Shown here piece after piece: positions 17,161 to 27,302 of a DNA stretch of 64,000 bases. The stretch's first letter is position 1. Each line of letters starts with the position of its first letter. Both the position numbers and the translations under genes were made by a program. The notes beneath the pieces are model-generated. The model worked only from the letters and a program-made list of their open reading frames with translations. It was not told where the DNA came from and did not search any database. Location of the stretch: NCBI RefSeq assembly GCF_009696485.1, contig NZ_VULY01000018.1, positions 372,001 through 436,000 on the forward strand, given 5' to 3'. The stretch is from Suipraeoptans intestinalis (lineage in GTDB: Bacteria > Bacillota > Clostridia > Lachnospirales > Lachnospiraceae).

Positions 17161-17233
17161 TGGGACCAATAGGGCTCGAACCTATGACCCTCTGCTTGTA
17201 AGGCAGATGCTCTCCCAGCTGAGCTATGATCCC
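17161..17233 (-). tRNA. tRNA-Val (TAC)
   Basis: A 73-nt cloverleaf with acceptor GGGATCA/TGGTCCC, anticodon loop CTTACAA (anticodon TAC, reads GUA) and T arm GGTTCGAGCCC. It lies 14 bases upstream of tRNA-Met in the same transcript. CCA is not encoded. Confidence 0.93.
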
Positions 17234-17266
17234 ATATACACAGTTCGTCTCCGAACCGACTCCGTA

Positions 17267-17296
17267 ATTATACTATGGAGACTTTCTTTTTGTCAA
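17267..17296 (-). promoter_or_regulatory. Promoter of the tRNA-Val/tRNA-Met transcript
   Basis: TTGACA at 17291-17296 and TATAAT at 17267-17272, both perfect consensus, 18 bases apart. Confidence 0.8.
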
Positions 17297-17475
17297 TCCC
17301 TTTTTTTCATTCCTGAGATTTTTAAACTGTCAAGTGTTAATGCGCACTTTCTTTCTGTCTTCTTGAGATTTGAGATTTCCTTAGATTTTTTAAAGGTCTG
17401 GATTTTTCAACTTGAAAAAGTGGGTTTCTTTCACCTACAGCCCGCATAGGAAAAGGCGTTTTTTGCTCTACAAAG

Positions 17476-17505
17476 AAAAAGCCCCGCAAACACCGGATTT
17501 ACAGG
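17476..17505 (-). terminator. Terminator after gdhA
   Basis: CCTGTAAA pairs with TTTGCGGG (with G-U pairs), loop TCCGGTG, followed by GCTTTTTC on the transcript. Confidence 0.6.
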
Positions 17506-17541
17506 ACTTTCTTCTGTCATTCTTCTATCAAAAGCTTTCCA

Positions 17542-18888
<1,347 letters not shown>

Positions 18889-18940
18889 CTAAAGTATGTA
18901 TTTTGCAAAAAACAAGGTGCATGCTGTTTTTCTGTGCCTT

Positions 18941-18969
18941 ATTGTAAAGGATTCCTGTGAAAAACACAA
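18941..18969 (-). promoter_or_regulatory. Promoter of gdhA
   Basis: TTGTGT at 18964-18969 and TACAAT at 18941-18946, spacer 17. The rest of the 237-base purL-gdhA gap shows no strong hairpin. Confidence 0.6.
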
Positions 18970-19113
18970 CGAATTTCCTTCAAAAAACACATTTTTCTGC
19001 AACACGCACCTGTCATTCTTTCATTTTGCCTGTTTTTTTGGTTGTTTTTTACAGTTTTTATGTCATTATTGAAGCATTTTTATTTTTATGTTTCGTTTTC
19101 TTTTTCGCTCTAC

Positions 19114-22100
19114 CTACTTAAAGTACAAAACTCCCGACTCAAATATCTTAAGATCCTGTTCTCCGTAAATATTTTTTGCCACGGACCGGCCTCTTCTTTC
19201 CGAATGCGCCATCTTGCCCAGCACTCTTCCATCCGGACTGGTGATCCCTTCGATCCCGCAGTAAGATCCGTTTACATTCCACTCTTCCTCCATAGACAGA
19301 ACGCCTTCTGTATTGCAGTAAGCCGTAGCAACCTGTCCGCACTCTATCAGTTCCTTCAGACACGCTTCGGACGCTACAAAACGCCCCTCTCCGTGGGAAG
19401 CCGGATTGGTATAGACCCCTCCCAGCTCTGCCCCCGCCAGCCAGGGAGATTTGTTACTCATCACCTTCGTATAGACCATCTTGGAAACGTGTCGCCCTAT
19501 GGAATTGTAGGTCAGCGTAGGCGATTCCTCCGTCTGTCCCGCCACTTTTCCATCGGGAACCAGTCCCAGTTTGATCAGTGCCTGAAAACCGTTACAGATT
19601 CCAAGGATCAGTCCGTCTCTCTTCGCCAGAAGATCTTCCAGCGCCTCTTTCAGTTTTGCATGCTGAAATGCCGTTGCAAAAAATTTGGCGGATCCGTCCG
19701 GCTCGTCTCCCGCGCTGAAGCCTCCCGGAAACATGACGATCTGAGCCTCTCTGATGCTTTTTTCAAATACGGCAACGGAATCCTTGATGTCCTGGGCGCT
19801 CAGATTCTTAAAGACCTTGACGTTGGTCTTTGCCCCGGCACGCTCAAAGGCTGCCGCACTGTCGTATTCACAGTTGGTTCCCGGAAATACCGGAATAAAT
19901 ACTTCCGGCACTGCCACCCTGTGTCTGCATACATAGACGTCTTTTGTGTGATAGAGAACCAGCTCCGGCACTTCCTGCTTCGGTGCTTCCTCTGACGCAG
20001 TAGGAAATACCCGCTCCAGGGTCCCCGTCCAAAAAGCCTCTGCCTCTTCCAGGGAAATCCTCTCTTTTCTATAGAGAAACTCCGGCGCCTCCGTAACCTG
20101 TCCGATCCTTCTTCCTCTGGAGCACAGCTTTTCCCCGGCTCCCTGTGAAACTTCCAGGATCAGATCTCCAAAGGCGGGTGCAAACAGTTCTCCCGTTTCC
20201 AGCTCGGCGTCTAAGCGCACGCCCTTCGCATTTCCAAAAGCCATTTTACTGATGGCTGCCACGATTCCGTGACGATCCACGGCATAGGCAGATATGACTC
20301 TGTTTGCCCGAATGTCTTCCGTCACCCTACGATATGCCTCTTTTACCTTTTCATAAACGGGCAGGTCGTTCTCATCTCTTGCGATCCGGATCCAAAGCAG
20401 CTCATTTCCTGCCTCCTTCAATTCCGGCGTAATGATCTCCCCTTCCCTCGCCACATCTACCGCAAAGGAAACCAGTGTGGGGGGAACGTCGATCTCTTCA
20501 AAGGTGCCCGACATACTGTCTTTGCCTCCGATGGAGGGAAGTCCGAATCCCAGCTGCGCCGCATAGGCTCCCAAAAGAGCCGCCACCGGCTGACTCCACC
20601 TTCTGGGATCTTCCGTCATCCTGCGGAAATATTCCTGGAAGGTGAACCGGATGTTTTCCGGATCTCCTCCTGCCGCCACGATCTTGGCTACCGACTCCGT
20701 CACGGCATAGACAGCTCCATGGTATGGGCTCCAGCTGGACAGATAGGGATCAAATCCATAACTCATCAAAGTAACCGTATCGCAGTCGCCCTTCTGCACG
20801 GGAAGCTTTGCCGCCATCGCCTGCACTTCCGTCTTCTGAAATCTCCCTCCGTGGGGCATCAGTACCGTTCCTGCGCCGATAGAACCGTCGAACCGTTCCA
20901 CCAGTCCCTTCTGGGAGCAGACATTTAAATCTGCCAGTGTTTTCAGCCACCTGTCCTTCACTGCTCCTTCCGGTCTTTCCCGGAAAAGGCTGTCCTGCCT
21001 TTTGGGCGCCTCCACGATCACCTTCGTTTCCTGATGGGCTCCATTGGTATCCAGAAATCTTCTGGACAGGTTGACGATCTCCTTTCCTCTCCAGAGAAGT
21101 ACCAGCCTCGGCTCCTCCGTAACCACCGCCACTTTGGTAGCCTCCAGATTCTCTTGTGCCGCATACTGCATAAACGCTTCTGCCTGTGCCGGATCTACTA
21201 CTACCGCCATACGCTCCTGGGATTCTGAAATGGCGATCTCTGTTCCATCCAGTCCCGCATATTTCTTCGGCACCTGATCCAGATCGATCCGCAGGCCGTC
21301 TGCCAGCTCTCCGATCGCCACCGATACTCCGCCTGCTCCGAAGTCATTACACTTCTTGATCAGCCTGCTGACTTCCTCCCGGCGGAACAGGCGCTGGATC
21401 TTGCGTTCCGTAGGTGGATTGCCCTTTTGCACCTCTGCGCCGCAAACCCGGGTAGACTCTTCCGTATGAACCTTGGAGGATCCGGTTGCTCCGCCGCACC
21501 CGTCTCTTCCTGTACGTCCGCCCAGCAGGATGATCACATCCCCCGGGTCCGATGTTTCCCGGATCACGGCCCTTCTTGGGGCTGCTCCCAGCACTGCTCC
21601 GATCTCCATTCTCTTTGCCACATAGTCCGGATGGTAGATCTCTTTTACCAGTCCGGTGGCCAGACCGATCTGATTGCCATAGGAGCTGTATCCGGCAGCC
21701 GCCTCCCTCACCAGCTTTTTTTGAGGCAGCTTGCCTTTTCTTGTCTCTTTTACAGAAACGGTGGGGTCTGCCGCCCCCGTCACACGCATTGCCTGATACA
21801 CGTAAGTACGTCCGGACAGGGGATCCCGGATGGCTCCTCCCAGACAGGTGGCGGCCCCGCCAAACGGCTCGATCTCCGTAGGATGGTTGTGGGTCTCATT
21901 CTTGAAATTCACCAGCCACTCCTCTTTCTCCCCGTCTACCTCCACCGGCACTACAATGCTGCACGCGTTGATCTCTTCTGATTCTTCCTGGTCGGAAAGC
22001 TTCCCTTCTTTTTTCAGCTTCCGCATAGCCATCAGCGCCAGGTCCATCAGGCAGACAAATTTATCCTTTCGTCCCCCAAAAAGTTCTTCCCTGTCCGTCA

Positions 22101-22872
22101 GATACTTCCGGTAGGTACCCTCCATCACTTCCCGGTAGTCCCCTTTTTCAAAACAAACCTCCGTCAGTTCCGTGGAAAAGGTGGTGTGACGGCAATGGTC
22201 GGACCAGTAAGTATCCAGCACACGGATTTCCGTCATAGACGGATCTCTCTTTTCTTCGGCAGCAAAATAGGTCTGAATATGTGCAAAATCCTTCAAAGTC
22301 ATGGCCAGTCCCAAGGACTGATACAACTCCTTTAACTCTTCCGGATCTCGTTTGCAGAATCCCTCCAGGATGCTCACGTCTTCCGGCTCCTCAAACACTG
22401 TAACCAGCGTTTCCGGTTTGGTCTCCTCCGTCTGCCTGGAATCTACCGGATTGATACAATGTCCACGGATGGCGTCCATATCCGCCTCGGACACGTCTCC
22501 GCCGATGACGTAGGTCACTGCCGTCTGGATCACCGGCTTCTCCTCTTCCTTGATAAACTGTATACACTGTACTGCCGAATCTGCCCTCTGATCAAACTGC
22601 CCCGGCAAAAACTCTACGGAAAACGCCTTTTCTTTCTCTTCCATCGGAAACTTCTCCCGATAGACCGTATCCACCGGAGGTTCCGCAAACACCCCGCAGC
22701 AGGCCTTTTCAAACATCTCTTCTGTGACATGTTCCACATCGTATCGGATCAGTACCCGAACAGAGGTAACCTGTTTGATTCCCAGATAATTTCTGATTTC
22801 ATGTTTCAGTTCCTTTGCCCGAACGGCAAACTCCGGTTTCTTTTCCACATAGATTCGCTTTACCTGACTCAT
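19114..22872 (-). CDS. purL: Phosphoribosylformylglycinamidine synthase, single-chain form
   Basis: This step of purine synthesis converts FGAR, glutamine and ATP to FGAM. The 1252-residue protein joins a PurS-like N-terminal domain, a linker (RVLDTYWSDHCRHTTFS), two AIR-synthase-like halves (FKNETHNHPTEIEPFGGAAT in the first) and a C-terminal glutaminase. The glutaminase has VFPGTNCEYDSA, GICNGFQALI with the Cys nucleophile, and NPASHGEGRF with the His. Gram-positive bacteria such as Bacillus split these into PurS, PurL and PurQ; the fused form is typical of Proteobacteria and several Lachnospiraceae. No other pur gene is adjacent and no purine riboswitch was seen. Confidence 0.95.
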   Translation of the reverse strand: MSQVKRIYVEKKPEFAVRAKELKHEIRNYLGIKQVTSVRVLIRYDVEHVTEEMFEKACCGVFAEPPVDTVYREKFPMEEKEKAFSVEFLPGQFDQRADSAVQCIQFIKEEEKPVIQTAVTYVIGGDVSEADMDAIRGHCINPVDSRQTEETKPETLVTVFEEPEDVSILEGFCKRDPEELKELYQSLGLAMTLKDFAHIQTYFAAEEKRDPSMTEIRVLDTYWSDHCRHTTFSTELTEVCFEKGDYREVMEGTYRKYLTDREELFGGRKDKFVCLMDLALMAMRKLKKEGKLSDQEESEEINACSIVVPVEVDGEKEEWLVNFKNETHNHPTEIEPFGGAATCLGGAIRDPLSGRTYVYQAMRVTGAADPTVSVKETRKGKLPQKKLVREAAAGYSSYGNQIGLATGLVKEIYHPDYVAKRMEIGAVLGAAPRRAVIRETSDPGDVIILLGGRTGRDGCGGATGSSKVHTEESTRVCGAEVQKGNPPTERKIQRLFRREEVSRLIKKCNDFGAGGVSVAIGELADGLRIDLDQVPKKYAGLDGTEIAISESQERMAVVVDPAQAEAFMQYAAQENLEATKVAVVTEEPRLVLLWRGKEIVNLSRRFLDTNGAHQETKVIVEAPKRQDSLFRERPEGAVKDRWLKTLADLNVCSQKGLVERFDGSIGAGTVLMPHGGRFQKTEVQAMAAKLPVQKGDCDTVTLMSYGFDPYLSSWSPYHGAVYAVTESVAKIVAAGGDPENIRFTFQEYFRRMTEDPRRWSQPVAALLGAYAAQLGFGLPSIGGKDSMSGTFEEIDVPPTLVSFAVDVAREGEIITPELKEAGNELLWIRIARDENDLPVYEKVKEAYRRVTEDIRANRVISAYAVDRHGIVAAISKMAFGNAKGVRLDAELETGELFAPAFGDLILEVSQGAGEKLCSRGRRIGQVTEAPEFLYRKERISLEEAEAFWTGTLERVFPTASEEAPKQEVPELVLYHTKDVYVCRHRVAVPEVFIPVFPGTNCEYDSAAAFERAGAKTNVKVFKNLSAQDIKDSVAVFEKSIREAQIVMFPGGFSAGDEPDGSAKFFATAFQHAKLKEALEDLLAKRDGLILGICNGFQALIKLGLVPDGKVAGQTEESPTLTYNSIGRHVSKMVYTKVMSNKSPWLAGAELGGVYTNPASHGEGRFVASEACLKELIECGQVATAYCNTEGVLSMEEEWNVNGSYCGIEGITSPDGRVLGKMAHSERRGRSVAKNIYGEQDLKIFESGVLYFK

Positions 22873-22909
22873 TTTGTTCCTCCACTTCTAAACCACTGCA
22901 TCTGTTTTC

Positions 22910-22915
22910 ATTGTA
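22910..22915 (-). promoter_or_regulatory. Probable -10 of purL
   Basis: TACAAT about 40 bases before the start codon. The expected -35 position is A/T-rich and not a clear match, so the promoter may need an activator. Confidence 0.35.
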
Positions 22916-22971
22916 GCATAAGGAATTTTATTATTAAAGTTAATATAACTTAATATTTTTATAACTTATAC

Positions 22972-23721
22972 TTATTTATTGCTCCTCACTTTTTGTGGTT
23001 TTTCTGCAGCTCCCCCTGCGCTCTTTGCCAGATTTTTTCCTTCCTTCCGTCTGTACAACCAGGCTGCCAGATAGATGCCTCCAAAAAACAGGAAAAAGAT
23101 TCCTCCGATCCGTTTTACCATATCAAAAAAGAAACCTTCCGGCAGCATTTGGATCATGTAATCAGTTTCCGGGTCAAACAGCCACAGATCGTTCCGAAAA
23201 AACAGCTTGTGAAAGATCACAAACACCTGGCTGAAATCGACGGCACACCAGACGGCAAGAATTATCGCTGCGCCTCCCAGCAGCCAGGCTGCATTTCGAT
23301 ACCCCACTGCTATCCGCCTCTTCCACTCCCTTTCTTGGAACCTGATCCACAGGCATCCCAGAAGCGCAAGGATCAAGCAGATGTTCTGAAGCCTCAGCCC
23401 TCCCAGAAACAGTCTTTGTACGTCTTCCATGTGGAGCCGGTCCTGGTCATTAAAAAAATCCTGCCGCTTTCCGTCTACTGTCGTCTCAATGGACAGCTTT
23501 TCCTCTTTGCCTATGAGATAGTCCATCATGTAGACCGTCACTTTTTCCAGGTCTTCTTCCCTCATATCCAATTGATCTGCCACCTGATATTTCCTGTATT
23601 CTTTTTTAAAAAACCCATATCCCCCATCTCCGTACATGGCGATCTGAAAGCTGGTAAGAAGCATGGCAAAAATCACCAGGACCATGCTTCCTGCTGCAAC
23701 GCTTTTTGATAGTAGTTTCAT
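22972..23721 (-). CDS. DUF1461/TIGR01906 membrane protein, Lit-like
   Basis: This 249-residue protein has four membrane segments (about 8-28, 107-126, 145-165, 205-227). The long loop after helix 1 ends in RLHMEDV with His97, and VIFHKLFF has His171. This architecture, with two conserved His, is that of the DUF1461 family, which includes Lit, an intramolecular transacylase that makes lyso-form lipoproteins and alters recognition by host TLR2. Transacylase activity is inferred from the family. It is divergently transcribed from a LysR gene, with overlapping promoters near 23800-23846. Confidence 0.7.
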   Translation of the reverse strand: MKLLSKSVAAGSMVLVIFAMLLTSFQIAMYGDGGYGFFKKEYRKYQVADQLDMREEDLEKVTVYMMDYLIGKEEKLSIETTVDGKRQDFFNDQDRLHMEDVQRLFLGGLRLQNICLILALLGCLWIRFQEREWKRRIAVGYRNAAWLLGGAAIILAVWCAVDFSQVFVIFHKLFFRNDLWLFDPETDYMIQMLPEGFFFDMVKRIGGIFFLFFGGIYLAAWLYRRKEGKNLAKSAGGAAEKPQKVRSNK

Positions 23722-23817
23722 TGCTTCCCCTTTCTCTCTTCTGCTTCCTTTTGTCCTTTTAAGACTCCCGAATGCTTTTCCACACTTTTTTCGGCTACCA
23801 TTTTATCACAAACCCGG

Positions 23818-23846
23818 TTGTAATTCCCCGATTTTTCCCTTATAAT
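23818..23846 (+). promoter_or_regulatory. LysR gene promoter in a shared divergent region
   Basis: TTGTAA at 23818-23823 and TATAAT at 23841-23846, spacer 17. On the other strand TAAAAT (23800-23805) is a likely -10 for the DUF1461 gene, so a LysR operator here could control both. Confidence 0.6.
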
Positions 23847-23875
23847 GCATATTAGTTTTATAAGGAGGACTTATC

Positions 23876-24748
23876 ATGGATATTAATTACGAATTATATA
23901 AGGTCTTTTATCACGTCGCTTCCACCCTGAGCTTTTCCGAGGCTTCCAAGCAGCTGTTCATCTCCCAGTCTGCCGTCAGCCAGTCTATAAAAACCCTGGA
24001 AAAAAAGCTGGATCAGACTTTGTTCATCCGAAGCACCAAGAAAGTACGCCTGACCTCGGAAGGGGAGATCCTGCTGCGCCACGTGGAGCCTGCCATGAAT
24101 CTGATCCAGCGGGGAGAATCCCAGCTTCTGGATACCGGAGCCAACCGTGGGCAGATCCGCATCGGAGCCAGCGATACCATCTGCCGCTATTTTCTGGTTC
24201 CTTATCTGGAAAAGTTCCACCGGGAATTTCCCAGGGTACATATCAAGGTTACCAACGCCACCTCCATCCACTGCGTAGAGCTGCTGGAAAGCGGAGTGGT
24301 GGATTTCATCGTAGTAAATACACCCAACGCCCACCTGGGAAATGTTGTGACCACCAAGAAGATCCACAGTTTCCGGGATGTATTCGTCGGCGGGTCTTCT
24401 TTTTCTCATTTAAAAGAAAAACCGCTTTCCCTGAAACAGCTGTTGGACTATCCGCTTTTGATGCTGGACAAAAAAAGCACCACCAGTGAATTTCTTCATT
24501 CCCTGTTTCAGCAGCATCAGCTGGATCTGGTTCCGGAGATCGAGCTAAGCAGCAACGACCTTCTCATCGACCTTGCTCGGATCGGACTGGGGATCGCTTT
24601 TCTTCCGGATTACAGTCTTCCGAAAGACCAGAAGGATCTGTTTGTCGTTCCCACAAAAGAGGTGCTTCCCATGCGCAGCCTGGTGATCGCCCAAAACAGC
24701 CAGATGCCTTCTTCCAAGGCGATGGAGGCTTTCCTTTCTTATTTTTAG
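23876..24748 (+). CDS. LysR family transcriptional regulator
   Basis: The 290-residue protein has an N-terminal winged helix (residues 1-60; SEASKQLFISQSAVSQSIKT is the HTH) and a periplasmic-binding-like effector domain starting near RGQIRIGASDTICRYFLVP. AAGGAGGAC fixes the start. The effector is unknown. The natural candidate target is the divergent DUF1461 gene, as LysR regulators usually control their divergent neighbour (inference). Confidence 0.9.
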   Translation: MDINYELYKVFYHVASTLSFSEASKQLFISQSAVSQSIKTLEKKLDQTLFIRSTKKVRLTSEGEILLRHVEPAMNLIQRGESQLLDTGANRGQIRIGASDTICRYFLVPYLEKFHREFPRVHIKVTNATSIHCVELLESGVVDFIVVNTPNAHLGNVVTTKKIHSFRDVFVGGSSFSHLKEKPLSLKQLLDYPLLMLDKKSTTSEFLHSLFQQHQLDLVPEIELSSNDLLIDLARIGLGIAFLPDYSLPKDQKDLFVVPTKEVLPMRSLVIAQNSQMPSSKAMEAFLSYF

Positions 24749-24793
24749 GCAGATTCCTTCACTTCTCCGTAGTTCCTGTCACTCACAGAGCAT

Positions 24794-24820
24794 AAGGACA
24801 GCGGCTTTTGCCCGTCCTTT
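24794..24820. terminator. Possible terminator between convergent lysR and kinase genes
   Basis: AAGGAC pairs with GTCCTT, with an inner GGC-TTTT-GCC, and the plus strand continues CCTTTCTG. U runs are short. Confidence 0.35.
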
Positions 24821-24826
24821 CTGTGC

Positions 24827-26137
24827 CTACAGCAGCTTTCCTGCACAAAAGGCTGCCCCGCAGGCCGCTTCTTCCCGATACCGTGGGATCTCCAGCTTTA
24901 GCTGAAACAGTTCTTCCGCCATTTTCTGCATCAACGGATTTTGCCGGAGACCATTGCCGGAGCCTGCCAATCGGCCGGCCCTTCTTCCTGTCAGCCGACA
25001 CATACTCTCATACTGCTGATAAAGTTCCTCTAAAATCCCCCGGATCACTCCTACCGTCATAGCGCCCGGATGGAAGTTTTTGACGGTGATCCCGCTGATT
25101 TCTCCCGTCTGTCCGGGATCCTTTCGGGTTCCGGAAAAAGTCGTCCGCACCTTCCAGGCCTGTTCCATCCCCTGTTCCTGAAGAAACGTTTCAGCATCCC
25201 GGTACATGGTTTCATAGCAGCTTTCCTGCCGATTGCCTGTCACTTCCCGATAAAACTGCTCCAGCAATGCGTAAGCCCGTCCCCCACATAAGGAGGATCC
25301 TGCCAGGAGATACCCATCTTTCATGCAGGGACGAAGCTCTATTGTCCCGTCTCCCTCCACATAGTTCCTGGAAACAAAGGAGATCTGACTGCCTGTTCCC
25401 ACGTTGATCAAAACAGTATCGTAAACATCCTCTACCGCTCCTAGAAAGCTTGCCTGATTATCCCCGATGGCTCCCATCACAGGAATCCCTTCCCTGGTTT
25501 TTCCCACAAGGAACTGCTCTTTTTCTACCCGGGGAAGGTAGCTCAGATCCATGCCTGTCTGTGTCAGTTTCTCCCTGCAAAACTCTCCTGCTTCCAGCTG
25601 AAAGCCTCCCCAACTTGCCGCCATATCCATCCCAATGGCAGGTTCTGTCAGACCGCAAAGCTTCATGGCCACATAGTCGCTGATTCCGGCGATCCTTTTC
25701 GCCTGTCCGGGGATCTGCCCCGTCTTTTGCAGATACAGGTGGGTGACCAGTCCATAGCCGGCCGCTGCCGACCCTGTTGCCTCCCGCAGGATATCCACGC
25801 TGCTTTTTCCTTCTTCCAGGGGCCTAAGTCCCCTCTCATCCTGCCAGGTATACAAGGGAGTGACCGCTTCTCCTCTGCCATCCACATAGAGGATTCCATG
25901 CATTTGTCCTGTCAGCCCTATCGCCTCCGGCTGCCCCTGTTGACAGATCAGCTCATCCAGCGTTTCTTTTACCAGACGCCAGATCTTTTCCGGATCCTGT
26001 ATTTTTTCTCCTGGTTCTTTTCCCTCCAAAAAGGACTGATGATGGATCGTCCTGCTTGCAAGTAACTCCCTTTTTTCCCAGTCTATCAGTACCATGCTGA
26101 TACTGGTCGTTCCTATGTCAATTCCTATGATTTTCAC
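24827..26137 (-). CDS. FGGY-family carbohydrate kinase, sedoheptulokinase-like
   Basis: The 436-residue protein has the ASKHA fold: GIDIGTTSISMVLID at the N terminus, IGLTGQMHGILY and TWQDERG in the sugar site, INVGTGSQISF, and a C-terminal GSGNGLRQNPLMQKMAEEL adenosine-binding segment. The QMHG, WQD and GSGxxLRxNP signatures resemble sedoheptulose kinases more than xylulo- or glycerol kinases, but the substrate is not proven. The start is a GTG at 26137, only 4 bases after the toxin remnant's stop. Its ribosome site is weak, and no promoter lies between, so the accessory island may have replaced its natural upstream region. Confidence 0.8.
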   Translation of the reverse strand: MKIIGIDIGTTSISMVLIDWEKRELLASRTIHHQSFLEGKEPGEKIQDPEKIWRLVKETLDELICQQGQPEAIGLTGQMHGILYVDGRGEAVTPLYTWQDERGLRPLEEGKSSVDILREATGSAAAGYGLVTHLYLQKTGQIPGQAKRIAGISDYVAMKLCGLTEPAIGMDMAASWGGFQLEAGEFCREKLTQTGMDLSYLPRVEKEQFLVGKTREGIPVMGAIGDNQASFLGAVEDVYDTVLINVGTGSQISFVSRNYVEGDGTIELRPCMKDGYLLAGSSLCGGRAYALLEQFYREVTGNRQESCYETMYRDAETFLQEQGMEQAWKVRTTFSGTRKDPGQTGEISGITVKNFHPGAMTVGVIRGILEELYQQYESMCRLTGRRAGRLAGSGNGLRQNPLMQKMAEELFQLKLEIPRYREEAACGAAFCAGKLL

Positions 26138-26141
26138 GATA

Positions 26142-26497
26142 TCACCATCCTTTTACTTTCGTATCCCATCTGTTTTTCCACTCTTTCTCATTCACTATCG
26201 CATCAAACACAGACTCAAGGAATGTCTGGATTTCTTCCATGACGAGTGGAAGTTTAAGTATCCACGGAGCAGGAAATCGACATCAATTGTTGCTCGGCTT
26301 TCAAAATTCGTTAAAGTATAAATGAACAATCCCCCTTTGTGTATGAGCGTATCCTCACATCCAGCTTTTGATAGCTTTCTCAAAAATTCTTCTTGCACAA
26401 AAAGCTGCAAACATTGCTGGTAATTGATACCGGAAGCTTTTGCTTTATTTCTCAGCTTTGCCAAAACGGAAGCCACAATATCTGCCATTACAACCAC
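26142..26497 (-). pseudogene. AbiEii-type toxin remnant (internally deleted)
   Basis: The first ~77 residues match the start of AbiEii nucleotidyltransferase toxins, with HKGGLFIYTLTNFESRATIDVDFLLRG split here as HKGGLFIYTL and ATIDVDFLL. This holds the nucleotide-binding GG and the catalytic DVD. The frame then stops at 26195. Another frame from about 26264 encodes MEEIQTFLESVFDAIVN and ends VKGW at 26142, which resembles a toxin C terminus. AbiEii proteins are normally about 300 residues, so roughly 170-190 residues are missing and the gene is inactive. The C-terminal match is inference. It overlaps the antitoxin gene by 10 bases, the normal arrangement. Confidence 0.7.
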
Positions 26498-27096
26498 ACT
26501 CCAATCAATTCTTCCGCCTTTTTCTGCACACGCAGTTTTTTTGCATACCTCATAAGGTTTGGTATATTCTTTCTCGGGTCATTCACATACCCTCGTATTG
26601 CTTTATTGAAAATTTCTTTATCCATTTTGCTCATATTTTTCAGAACATCACAAATTGTTCGGTCACGGTCATAAATTCGCACTTTTGTGAAATCAATCTC
26701 CCCTGTTGCTTCACCAAGCGTAACCAAATCGGACTCAAGGCGATATGCTTTAATGAATGGGTACTCTATGTTGGTTCGTAATTTTGAAACATTCCTGTCT
26801 ATGGCAAAATTCCACTCAGTGGGGTTCCTATCGCTGTATGCATAATAGAATAGTGCAGTTTCCATACAAAGAACCGCATCGGGAAACAAGCTATTAATGA
26901 TAACGATTTCTTTGACTTCGCAGTTTTCAATCCAGTGATAATACCCTCGTCGTATTCTTTCAATAAAACCTTCCTCTAAAAGTTGTTTAATGTCTGCATA
27001 GTATAGCTTGGCTTCAAGAAGTTCGGCAGTAGTCATAACATAGTGATGCCGATTGAACAGCTTTCTCACACTTTTAATATCGTTTTCACGAAGCAT
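26488..27096 (-). CDS. AbiEi-type antitoxin
   Basis: This 202-residue protein appears intact. It has an N-terminal winged-helix segment (VMTTAELLEAKLYYADIKQL, then FIERIRRGYYHW) and the C-terminal domain typical of type IV antitoxins paired with AbiEii (FIKAYRLES, VRIYDRDRTICDVL, DKEIFNKAIRGYV). In known systems this protein represses its own promoter and blocks the toxin. Here the toxin partner is deleted, so it would be an orphan antitoxin and repressor. The region is richer in A/T than its neighbours. Confidence 0.85.
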   Translation of the reverse strand: MLRENDIKSVRKLFNRHHYVMTTAELLEAKLYYADIKQLLEEGFIERIRRGYYHWIENCEVKEIVIINSLFPDAVLCMETALFYYAYSDRNPTEWNFAIDRNVSKLRTNIEYPFIKAYRLESDLVTLGEATGEIDFTKVRIYDRDRTICDVLKNMSKMDKEIFNKAIRGYVNDPRKNIPNLMRYAKKLRVQKKAEELIGVWL

Positions 27097-27152
27097 TTCT
27101 CCACCTCTGTTTCATTGCCTCAAATTCATTCATTGATTGGGTACTTTACTAT

Positions 27153-27182
27153 ATTATGTGCGATTTTCATATAGAAAGTCAA
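27153..27182 (-). promoter_or_regulatory. Promoter of the AbiE operon
   Basis: TTGACT at 27177-27182 and CATAAT at 27153-27158, spacer 18. Confidence 0.55.
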
Positions 27183-27186
27183 TAGT

Positions 27187-27222
27187 AAACTGCCCACTCA
27201 GAAGCAAATAAGTGGGCAGTTT
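27187..27222. terminator. Perfect 12-bp hairpin between ATPase and AbiE genes
   Basis: AAACTGCCCACT pairs perfectly with AGTGGGCAGTTT across a 12-base loop. Neither side has a U run longer than three, so it may be a terminator, an RNA-processing site or a repressor site. It lies just upstream of the AbiE -35. Confidence 0.5.
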
Positions 27223-27302
27223 GCTATAAAGAAACATCTTTTTATATGGCATTATTAGAAATAGAAATTGTAAAAATGTGTTTTTTAAGTCTCAATATTT
27301 AT

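Noticed and set aside
22873-22971. Purine riboswitch before purL
   Set aside because: The leader from the likely -10 is only about 40 nt and A/T-rich, too short for the aptamer and without its conserved loops.
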